From the NCBI GenBank assembly GCA_030710605.1, contig CP092877.1, positions 38,054,990 to 38,118,989 on the forward strand: a stretch of 64,000 nucleotides of DNA. The letters run 5' to 3'. Numbering within the stretch: position 1 is the stretch's first letter; each line of letters begins with the position of its first letter. Shown in pieces: positions 10,574 to 19,800 of this stretch. The position numbers were made by a program, and so were the translations under genes. The notes beneath the pieces were generated by a model. That model searched no databases, was not told the origin of the DNA, and saw only the letters and a list, made by a program, of their open reading frames with translations. This DNA comes from Cordylochernes scorpioides (Eukaryota; Arthropoda; Arachnida; Pseudoscorpiones; Chernetidae).

Positions 10574-10953
10574 GCATCGCGCCTGAGTCCGTCAATCAAA
10601 GCAAGTCGACCATAAATGGAATTAAAAAGTTGGACCCCAAATATAAAATGAACATTAACGTGGATAGAATCGGTATCTGCGAAGCTTTGATTGATACAGG
10701 CGCCGATCTTTCAGTGGTCGACCTTAGTACAGCTCTTAACACAGGTCTTGAAATAATAAATCCTGATAAAATGTGCTCCGGACCCGATGGCAAAGAATTA
10801 GATATCGTAGGAAATATTATTTTAAATATAAAATTTGATGACAAAACAATTACACATCAATTTGTGATAATGGGAACACATTTGCGAATATTTATACTTG
10901 GACGAGATTTTCTTAAGAAAATGAACGAAAAATTTATTGTCAGCGTGAAATAA
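10571..10953 (+). pseudogene. pol: Gypsy-1 pol, aspartic protease part
   Basis: In the -1 phase relative to gag, a protease-like domain has its catalytic triad at 10693 (DTGA, in ALIDTGADLSVVD). A later ILGRDFL resembles the conserved second motif of retropepsins. As in the family, it would cleave Gag-Pol after dimerisation. There is no separate start codon, so expression would depend on the slippery site. The frame breaks about 15 codons after ILGRDFL through a single-base change near 10938, where gypsy-2 stays open; pol continues in another phase. Confidence 0.8.
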
Positions 10954-12302
10954 TCAAATATGACTTGACAGAAAATCGTGACGTAATCAAATATCAACAG
11001 AAGAAAATAAAAAGTGCAAAGGATGCTATTATACCAGAACTTTCTATTAAATTGATTAAGGCATTTGTAGAAGCAGAGGATGGCGAATGCATCGTCGAGG
11101 AGAACCATAAAATGTTTCAAACAAATGGACTTCGACTAGCGAGAAGCTTAATAAATGTTGTGAATAAGGAAACATATATCTGGATAACAAACCCTTACCC
11201 TCGACCATTAAAAATATTAAAAAACCAAACATTGTGCTTTGGAAGCCAGCCAGCCGAAGTGAATCTTATAGAAGAAAGTGAACAAAAAGAGCATGAAGAA
11301 CCCCAATTTCAGATAAACGAAAATTTATCATATAAGGAAAAGCAGCAATTGAAACAAGTTTTGGAAAAGTACGCGGATTTGTTTTCGTCGGGATTAGGAA
11401 GATCCAACTTAGCGAAACATCGGATTGATACAGAAGGCGCGAAACCAATCAAACACAAGCCGTATAGGGTGAGCGCGAAAGAGCGAGATATCATAAAAGA
11501 ACAAATTGATAAAATGCTCAGAGACGGCATAATTAGACCATCCTCGAGTCCATGGTCCTTCCCTGTAATCTTGGTCAAGAAGCGAGATGGTAAGTACAGA
11601 TTTTGCGTTGACTACAGAAAATTGAATGATGTAACAGTGAAGGATGTTTACCCAATTCCCAGAATTGATTAAGTATTGGATACACTTCAAGGATCCAAAT
11701 ACTTTTCAGCAATTGACCTTAAATCAGGATATTGGCAAGTAGAGGTTGAGGAGAAATATAAAGAAAAGACAGCCTTCACTACAGCACATGGCCTATATGA
11801 GTTCAACGTAATGCCCTTTGGTCTATGCAATGCCCCTGCTACATTTGAGAGGAACATGGAAAATATGCTTGGTAATCTTAGATGGCAAATTTGCTTATGT
11901 TATCTAGATGACGTAATCATTTATAGCTCGGATTTTTCAACACATCTCAAAAGAATAGAAGCTGTTTTAAGATGTTTTCGCGAGGCTAATTTGAAATTGA
12001 ACAACAAAAAATGCCAATTTGCTTTCGAAGAACTGGAGATTCTTGGCCATATAACTAATCAACATGGTATAAAACCAGCGGAGCATAATATCAAGGCTAT
12101 TAGAGATTTTCCTCGACCCAAAAAGATAAAAGAAGCTCAATAATTTTTAGGAATGTGTTCATATTATAGAAAATTTATCAAAGGTTTTTCGAAAATTGCC
12201 GATCCATTAACCAGTCTTATAAAAAAGAATGTACCTTTTACCTGGACAGAAAATCAAGAAAAAGCATTTCAAACCCTTAAAGTAGCATTGATAAATCCCC
12301 AA
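10940..12302 (+). pseudogene. pol: Gypsy-1 pol, reverse transcriptase part, cut by LINE-A
   Basis: The RT domain occupies one phase from about 10940 to the LINE-A junction, with in-frame stops at 11670-11672 and 12141-12143. Recognisable RT blocks appear in order: a [18 protein letters not shown] region, FSAIDLKSGYWQ (first catalytic Asp), NVMPFGLCNAPATF and CYLDDVII (active-site YLDD at 11901-11912). A PAEHNIKAIRDF/SYYRKFI stretch follows, typical of the connection to RNase H. The frame then runs into LINE-A. The second stop lies where gypsy-2 stays open. Confidence 0.9.
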
Positions 12303-12546
12303 AAAAATGCATATTTGCATATTTATCGTCGGGCGGACGTGTTTTTGCAGCGCTCCGCGAATTCCGGTAAATAATACTTCAAATTTGTTTTTAGAGTTGT
12401 TTTTGAAATTTAAAATCTTTTATACCTTACTTATATTATTATACATATAATAACCAACTCTTAAGTATACTTAAACATTTTATATACAGCTGATTTGCAT
12501 ATCAGCAGACGGCGCGGCGCGACCGCTTGCCGCTTGTTAGAACAAT

Positions 12547-13659
12547 ATGGTCGATAAAATTGAAAAACGTACTAAGGAATGTAGGATTCAGCATAAGATC
12601 ATCTCGGAACAAATTGCTGATACATTAAAATCAAAGTACTCATCTACAAATAAAAGCATAAATCAAAATGATCTTACAATTGTACAGGGTTTGCTAAAGC
12701 AATTGAATATATTGATGGATACAATGGGAGATATCGCTGTAATCAATGGCTCTATCTGTGATAGACTTGGTAATCTGGACGAATCAATAAAGAAAATATC
12801 TCCTTCAAGTCAATTTTATAATAGGTCATATGCTCAAGCTACGAGAGTTACTAGTGAAGACGATAAAATAGTTATGCAAAATCAAAACGTAACGGATAAA
12901 ACAATAATATTTAAATCCAAGTTAAATGTTTCCCCGGCTGAAGTATTAGGCGAAGTAAATAATGGTATTAAAAAGATGAGAAATGATAGATCTAAAGTCA
13001 AAATAAATAAAATAATAAAATCAAAATCTGGCGTAATACTTAAAGTTGATTCAGGTGAAAATTTGAATACATTGATTGAAGAGTTTAAAAAGATTGATGA
13101 GGAAAATCAAAAAGCATTCATTTATGCACCAAAACCACTAGATCCTACAATTGTTCTTAAGTCAATTACTAAATCTACAGATATTAAGGAATTGCCTTCG
13201 ATTTTATGCAATATGAACTCAGAGTTAGAAGGTCGAGAGAAGAAGATAAAGGTTCTGTTCGCTATGAGATCAAATACTGATGTACAGGATGTTGTTCTCC
13301 GCATTTCCCCGGCAACATACCAAATTATGAAGAAATTACAACGTATATATACAGACATACAGGTTACATATATGAAGGATAAGGTGCTCGTACGTCAATG
13401 TCAAAACTGTTTTAGTTATGGTCATAGTAAAAATTCATGTAACATCATAAAATGTAAAAATTGCGGAGACAATGACCAACATGTTAACTGTCAATCCTTG
13501 CCCAAGTGCATAAATTGCTCTACACATCCTAAATATAGGAATAGCAATAATCATCGTTCTAATGACAAATTATGTCCTGTGTTCCTTCAACAAATGAAAT
13601 ATGAGATACAAAGAACATGTTATGCAGATTTAGATCATGATATTGTTACTTTGGATTAG
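12547..13659 (+). CDS. LINE-A ORF1, RNA-binding gag-like protein
   Basis: An intact 370-codon frame from ATG 12547 to TAG 13657-13659. The lysine-rich amino-terminal half is followed by a region with the fold pattern of R1/I-type ORF1 proteins (PTIVLKSITKSTDIKELPS). Three cysteine-rich knuckles follow at 13399-13575 (CQNCFSYGHSKNSC, CKNCGDNDQHVNC, then CINC...C). In related LINEs this protein coats element RNA and assists target-primed reverse transcription. It is intact while ORF2 downstream has stops. ORF2 starts 33 bases after the ORF1 stop, beyond a T run. Confidence 0.85.
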   Translation: MVDKIEKRTKECRIQHKIISEQIADTLKSKYSSTNKSINQNDLTIVQGLLKQLNILMDTMGDIAVINGSICDRLGNLDESIKKISPSSQFYNRSYAQATRVTSEDDKIVMQNQNVTDKTIIFKSKLNVSPAEVLGEVNNGIKKMRNDRSKVKINKIIKSKSGVILKVDSGENLNTLIEEFKKIDEENQKAFIYAPKPLDPTIVLKSITKSTDIKELPSILCNMNSELEGREKKIKVLFAMRSNTDVQDVVLRISPATYQIMKKLQRIYTDIQVTYMKDKVLVRQCQNCFSYGHSKNSCNIIKCKNCGDNDQHVNCQSLPKCINCSTHPKYRNSNNHRSNDKLCPVFLQQMKYEIQRTCYADLDHDIVTLD

Positions 13660-13692
13660 AATAGACTTATTCTTGTTTTTTTTTTTTGGTCA

Positions 13693-16677
13693 ATGTTCAA
13701 ATTAAAAATTCTACAACAAAACACGCGGAAAAGCAATTTGGTTAATAATGAAATAAGGGAATTTATTTCTAAAGAAAAATATGATATGATTATAGTTCAA
13801 GAACCATATAGTATAAATAATGAAGTAATCCTTAATATGCGTTCAAAAATATATTATGCAAATATACCGGGAGTTCCAATATATAACGCAACAATCGTTA
13901 CAAACCCTTTCTTATCATGTAAATTAATTAAAGAGTTTTCAAATTCATTTGCAACCACTATATCAGTACAAACTACTAAACGGCAAATTATTCTTTCAAA
14001 TATTTATATACACCCTAATAAAATGGATAACTGTCATGTTCAATTCCTTGATAAATTAATTAAAAATTTTAAAACAAATCCATTGATTTTAGCTGGAGAT
14101 TTTAACGCTCGAAGTCAGATGTGGTTTGATAATATTATTAATCAAAACGGTAGAAGACTTCAACCTATAATTGATTTTCACAATATGCTCATACATAACA
14201 ATCGAAACAAAACATGTCGAGGATTAAGTATAATAGATCTTACTATTACTAATAGTCATGCTCATGTACTTGTTAATGGATAGAAAACGTTAAATCTTTC
14301 GCAAATCACAGACCATCACGCAATCTCATTCGACATTAGTCTGGAAACAGAAAGTTTATTACATGAAAATAATTCTACATGGTATTTTCAAGAAAAAAGA
14401 GCCAATTGGCAAAAATATGAGCAGGCAATCAACGTGTCTAGGATAAATGAGGCAATGATGAAATTAGGTAAAATAGTAAATATAAACGATATAAACTGTG
14501 TAGTTTCTCTCATAACTGACATATTAATTGAAGCTGCATATGCATCTCTACGATTAAAACCAAAATATTTAAATAATAATCCATTTAATTGGTGGACGGA
14601 TGAACTGGAACTTTTTAAAAATCATTTTAAATATGTTCGAAATCTATATTATCGGGGTAAACGGTCTAATAGACAGCTAGTTGAAGAAAAAATGTATAAA
14701 GAAATACGAAATAAGTATATGAATATTATTGAAAAAACAAGAAATGTAAGCTGGAGGGTATTCCTGGAGGAAGTTGAAAATACATCTCCTTTTGGTAATA
14801 CTTACAAAACTTTTAAACAAAAAATTTCTCCTAGGTCTTTTGATTTACCAATTCTAGATGTATCTCAAGATGTGCTCGAATCAGAAATGAAAAATCTTTT
14901 ATCTTCTCTATTTCCGAATGACTGTCAATCTTCTGACACAAACTATCATAAATTAATCAGAGACAAGAGTTATACTTTTTCTAATGATAAAATCATTTAT
15001 TTTGATAATATTCAAATCTGTTCAATAATTAAAAAACTTTAAAATGGCAAGGCTCCAGGAATAGATCATATAAGCAATCAGATGATTAAAACGGCAGTTC
15101 ATCATATATCTCCTGTGTTAACAAAATTGTTCAATGCTTGTATTGGACTTAATTATTATCCGGAGGCCTGGAGAAAGTCAGCAGTAATGATTATAAAAAA
15201 ACCTAATAAAGAAAATTATAAAGATCCGAAAGCCTACCGCCCTATAAGCTTGTCTTCTAATTTAGGTAAAATTTTTGAAAGTCTAATTCATATTGAAATT
15301 TTAAATCATATTAATAGTAATAATGTTGTGCATCCTGCTCAACATGGATTTACACAAGAAAAATCAACAATCTCTGCTTTACAAGAAATAACTAAATTAA
15401 GTCTTCTGAAAAGAGAAACAGAAAATACGGCAATAGTAACAGTGGACATCAGCGGAGCTTTCGACAACGCATGGCATCCGGCAATTCTCCAACAATTGGA
15501 CAAGGCAAATTTTTCAGCGGTACTTATAAAAGTAATTAATTCTTACTTTGAAGACCGGAGTGTAGAATTTAAATATACTAATGTAAAGTGTATAAAAAAG
15601 ATAAATAAGGGATGTCCCCAGGGTGGTATTATTTCTCCTATTCTTTGGAATATATTACTTAATGATTTCAACTTATCTTTTAACGAAAGTTTTGCTAGAG
15701 TAATTGCTTTCGCGGACGATGTGACATTTGTGGTATGGAGCTCAAACATCTATGATCTTCAGTATAATATTACCAAGTGTTTAATAAAAATCAAAGCCTG
15801 GTGTGAAAAGGTAAAACTTTCACTAAGTCCAAACAAAACAGGTATACTCTATCTACATAACTATGAAAAATTGCCCATTAATTTTGATTGAAAAATAATT
15901 CAACCATCAGAAACTGTTAAAATTTTGGGAGTTATTTTTAAAAATCATAGACAAAGGAATAAGATTAATTTTGGAACACATGTTGACAATATAATTATGA
16001 AAACTACGAAACTTAAGAATATATTATTCTCATTATGTGCACGTACTTGTGGCATTGATACTCGACGTAGATTGATCTTATATAAAGCTATGATACGCTC
16101 TACAATAAGCTATGCATCAAATATTTGGTTTCCTTTTATCACTGCAGCAAAAAGATCCAAGTTGAATTCTATACAATATCAAATTCTTATTAGATGCATT
16201 CATGCTTATAGGACTTCATCTTCTTACATCACACATATACTAGCAAAAACCCCTTTACTGTCCGATTATCTTGAATTATTACAAACAAAGTATAATATGA
16301 CAAATTCTCTCACAGATCGAACACTCAAAAAACCCCTTCAAAAAGAATTAAACAAACTATATCTGGATCTAAATTTTAAGTTTTATCTTTCTCAATCTAA
16401 TGAACTGTTCAAGAAATTCTTTCCAATTGCTGTCCCAAATTTCATTTCTTCTGATAAATTCACTACTTTATTCTTAACTGGCAAAGGACCCTTCTTAAGT
16501 TTCCTGTTCAAACTGAATGCTATCAATGATCCAACGTGTGAATGCCGCTTAGATGTTGAATCACCAGAGCATCTTCTTTTATCTTGCCCTCTGACTAATC
16601 AAATTGTATGTAGATACTTTGAAACATTACCAAATTCTCTTTGTGTATATACTCTATCTTATGAGAACTTATGTTAA
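13693..16677 (+). pseudogene. LINE-A ORF2: endonuclease and reverse transcriptase with three nonsense codons
   Basis: A single phase runs from ATG 13693 to TAA 16675-16677 (about 995 codons) with no frameshift, interrupted only by TAG 14281, TAA 15040 and TGA 15889. Domains in order: an apurinic-like endonuclease (QQNTRKS near the start, LAGDFNARS near 14092, TDHHA near 14311); RT from about 15040 (YRPISLSSNLGK, TVDISGAFDNAW, GCPQGGIISP and FADD at 15709-15720); and a carboxy-terminal CxC...H...C motif (CECRLDVESPEHLLLSC, 16537-16587). It would nick target DNA and reverse-transcribe from the nick. With three stops this copy cannot make the full protein. Confidence 0.9.
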
Positions 16678-16825
16678 GTTTAGAACTATTTGTACAATAA
16701 TTTACAAAACAATACTAATCCATCGTGTAAATAATTAATCATATATATGTAAATAATACTAGCACAGCACAATAGTCCTTTGGACTTCGTGCTTTTGTAA
16801 CAATAAATTAAATTAAAATCCCCCA

Positions 16826-18560
16826 ATAATAGGGCACTTTGATCCGGATGCAACTACTTACATTCATACTGACGCATCTAACATTGGCTTGGGTGCAACA
16901 TTAGTCCAAAAGTTCGGCGATGAAGAAAAGGTGATCTCATATTTAAGTCGAACATTGAGCAAACCTGAGCAAAATTATTCGACTACCGAAAAAGAATGTC
17001 TAGCTGTTGTGTGGTCAATGTCCAAGTTACGACCCTACCTATATGGAAGGCACTTCAAAATCGTAACTGATCATCACGCACTATGCTGGCTTAAGAATCT
17101 GAAAGATCCGACCGGCCGATTAGCACGATGGGCACTGAAGATTCAGGAATATAATTTCGAAATTATACACAAATCGGGTAAAAACATCTGGACGCTGATG
17201 GTCTATCTAGAGGACCCTTACGGGAAAACGAATGGGACGAAGATTATGAAAGACTATTTCTGAATCAAATAATAGACGAAAAGAATGATTTTATTGAGAA
17301 TATTAAGGAGAACCTTAGTGCAAACAAGCGTTCAATTACACAGAACTTCAAAGAAGAAAATGGGTGTCTCTACAAGAAAAATTCAAATCCTGAAGGTAGG
17401 GCATGGTTGCTGGTAGTGCCAAAGAAGAGAAGGAAGGAAATCATGAGTGAATACCACAACCATATGCTGAATGGCCATCTGGGCGTCGCCAGAACCACTT
17501 ACCGATTGAAGAATAAATACTATTGGCCTTCCATGTTGAAAGATGTTTCAGAATTTGTAAAGACGTGTGCCACCTTTGCCAAAGTCGGAAAGGTTCAAAT
17601 CACTTACCTTCTGGACTTTTACAACCTATTCCCCCAGCTAACTACCCTTTTGAAAGAATCGGAATTGACTTTGTTGGCCCCTTGCCATCAACGAAAAGAA
17701 GAAGGAAGTGGATAATTGTGTTGACTGATTATTATACCAAGTATGCTGAAACAAAGGCAGTATCAGAAGCAACCGTGAAAGAAGTCTCTACATTTTTAAT
17801 CGAACATATTATTTTACGTCACAGGGCCCCAAGATTTCTTATTAGCGATAGAGGTTCACAATTCACTAGCAATTTGATGAAGGAGGTAATGAAAATGTGC
17901 AAAGTTAAACACTGCTTCACAACGAGCTACCACCCCCAGACTAACGGACTAACGGAACGGCTAAATAGAACTTTAGTCAATATGATCAGCATGTATGTGA
18001 ACACAGACCAGAAGAACTGGGACGAAATCCTCCCTTTTATCACCCACGCGTATAATACCACGATTCAAGAAACCACAGACTACTCTCCATTTTTCCTGTT
18101 GTTTGGAAGGGAACCCATGTCCCTCTTAGACGACGAGAATATTCCAACGGACAGTAACATGGACGATTACGACGAATATATAGAAAACTACTTAGATAAA
18201 ATAGCAAGGACGAGACAGGTAGTCAATAACAACACAGAGAAGACTCAGGAAAGAATGAAAAGAAACTATGACAAAAAAACACAATGAGAAAATCTATGAA
18301 CCAGGACATCTAGTGGCAGTTTGGACACCAGTCAGTAAAATCGGAAAATGTGAAAACTATTGAGAAAATATTTTGGCCCATATCGAATATTAAAGAAGCT
18401 GTCTAACGTAAATTACTTAATTGAGCGGAAAGATAATCCTGGCCAAGACCCATTGATTGTCCATGTCTCAAGACTCAAACCCTATTTTGAAAGAATTGAT
18501 GAGGTAACTCACGAGGACGTGACGACCTCTGGAGAGTGGGAAGTGTTGCATCATGGCTAA
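16826..18560 (+). pseudogene. pol: Gypsy-1 pol, RNase H and integrase part, frameshifted
   Basis: After LINE-A, gypsy-1 resumes with RNase H ([13 protein letters not shown] near 16860, [21 protein letters not shown]). A one-base loss near 17184 and a two-base gain near 17570 shift phase. Integrase has the HHCC finger (EYHNHMLNGHLG then the cysteine pair), catalytic residues in LTDYYTKYAE, SDRGSQF and TERLNRTL, and a GPY/F motif (KYFGPYRIL near 18366). An extra A near 18275 shifts phase again before the tail. The stop (18558-18560) lies inside the 3' LTR, so the coding sequence also contains the polypurine tract. Confidence 0.88.
18531..18543 (+). promoter_or_regulatory. Gypsy-1 polypurine tract
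   Basis: GGAGAGTGGGAAG immediately precedes the TGTTGCA of the 3' LTR, where plus-strand DNA synthesis is primed. It is also coding sequence for the last pol residues. Gypsy-2 has GGAGAGGGGGAAG at the same place (49529-49541). Confidence 0.85.
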
Positions 18561-18928
18561 TGAACCTATTTTATTTTAATTTGTAATATTATTTTTCATA
18601 TATTTTAAATTCAAATTTATACTGTATTTTATATTTATTTATTTTATTAAACAGAATATATGTATTATAAACAGAATATATGTATTATAAACAGAATATA
18701 TGTATTATAGAATCATCATTTGTATTTAGGTACACGTGTGACTTCACTGCTCTCTTTGATGTGAGAAATAAATAAATATTATTCTGGAGGCTACTTAAAG
18801 TAGAGTTATCTCATTACTCCCTTATACAAAATTGTAGGATGGTTGAAACACGCTCTGGTAAGATGCAAGACCCAGCACAGGAGAGAATCAAGGCTGAAGA
18901 GTCTGCCAAGCCGCAACCTGGTGCAACA
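18544..18928 (+). repeat. Gypsy-1 3' LTR with a triplicated 20-bp unit
   Basis: 385 bp, matching the 5' LTR except for two extra copies of AAACAGAATATATGTATTAT (about 18651-18710), a 5-bp insertion and about three substitutions. It carries the pol stop near its start and a copy of the gag start near its end. The LTR end TGCAACA is followed by the ATAT target duplicate. Confidence 0.93.
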
Positions 18929-18932
18929 ATAT

Positions 18933-19800
18933 AGATCTACAACATTATTTATTGTCTGTTGTCTAGCGGTGAAGAAGAGTGGGCATTCCAGCAGTAGGTG
19001 TCTCGAGTCCTGGAATTCGTTACCACAATGACAGCTAGAGTCTTCAATCGCGCCAATTTTTGATAAAAATCCATTAAAATTTCCATGGTTCGTTATAAAC
19101 TGGGTATTATAAAAATTGGAGCGGAAATATGTTGGAATTCCAAACGGGAAAAACTTTGGAATGTTTCATTTATTTTTAGAAATAATTTATTTATTTTTGC
19201 ACTTAAAAATGATCCAATTATACTTGGAGAATGTGGTTTATAAGCATTTTGATCCTCTATCGAAAGATGAGCCAAATCATATTTAATAATTTTAGATTCA
19301 ATATAATCTGTGAGAAGGGGGATGTTCGCAAGACTATGGACACAGTTGGAAGATGTAGTTTTGTAGGCTCTACTCACCCAAAGAAGAATTTGATATTGAG
19401 TAGAATTTAGTTTTTCTTTGCATCGACTACTTATAAACCTGTACCATATTTCTGAACCATATGTAAGAACTGGCCTGATAATTGTTTTATACAAACTTAT
19501 TCTTTTTTAGTATTTAATCCCCACATCTTTCCACATAGTGAAAACAGAAAATTTTTCATTCTTACGATCCTGCACAAAATCTCGTTGATATGAGGGGTAA
19601 AATTAATCTTCTTTTTTATTCAATGATTTGAAAATGTTATGCCTAATATCTTACCTTGATCTACTGGGTTTAAAATAATATTCGATATTTCAATTGGAAC
19701 TTTAGATTTATTATGTAAGTAAATTCGTTTTATCTGGTTGATGGCATAGCTTTTAAATGAATGATGCTTGAAATAATAATTTTTATTAAATTTAATCTGA
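18933..19800 (-). pseudogene. LINE-B ORF2 carboxy-terminal half (R1-like), 5'-truncated
   Basis: On the minus strand the protein matches the LINE-A ORF2 tail in order. Segments such as KINFTPHINEILC, NFLFSLCGKMWG, YKTIIRPVLTYGSEIWYRF and LNSTQYQILLW align with LINE-A counterparts but are clearly a different family member. The zinc-like motif CHCGNEFQDSRHLLLEC lies near 18975-19040. A stop near 19620 interrupts it. The 5' end is lost near 19800, consistent with incomplete target-primed reverse transcription. The remaining 3' part is at 8873-9159, separated by the gypsy-1 insertion. Confidence 0.8.

Larger units (their letters stand above)
12303..16815 (+). mobile_element. LINE-A: near full-length R1-like non-LTR retrotransposon inside gypsy-1
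   Basis: About 4.5 kb, inserted in gypsy-1 pol with an approximate 10-bp duplication (AAATCCCC.AA at 12293-12302 and 16816-16826). It has a short GC-patchy 5' UTR, a gag-like ORF1, an ORF2 with apurinic-type endonuclease and RT, and a 3' end rich in AATAAA-like sequence. RT and ORF1 features (three CCHC knuckles, VDISGAFDNAW, FADD) point to the R1 group, most likely a dispersed relative rather than an rDNA-specific one. Removing it rejoins gypsy-1. Confidence 0.88.
9160..18928 (+). mobile_element. Gypsy-1: Ty3/gypsy retrotransposon, disrupted by LINE-A
   Basis: Direct LTRs (9160-9499 and 18544-18928) start TGTTGCA and end TGCAACA. They are flanked by a 4-bp ATAT duplication (9156-9159 and 18929-18932). 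Between them lie gag with a CCHC knuckle, a DTG protease, RT with YLDD, RNase H and a DDE integrase with a GPY/F tail. This is the Ty3/gypsy domain order, with no env. LINE-A (12303-16815) is inserted between RT and RNase H; without it the element is about 5.2 kb. Gag and pol carry several stops and frameshifts, so this copy is not autonomous. Confidence 0.95.
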
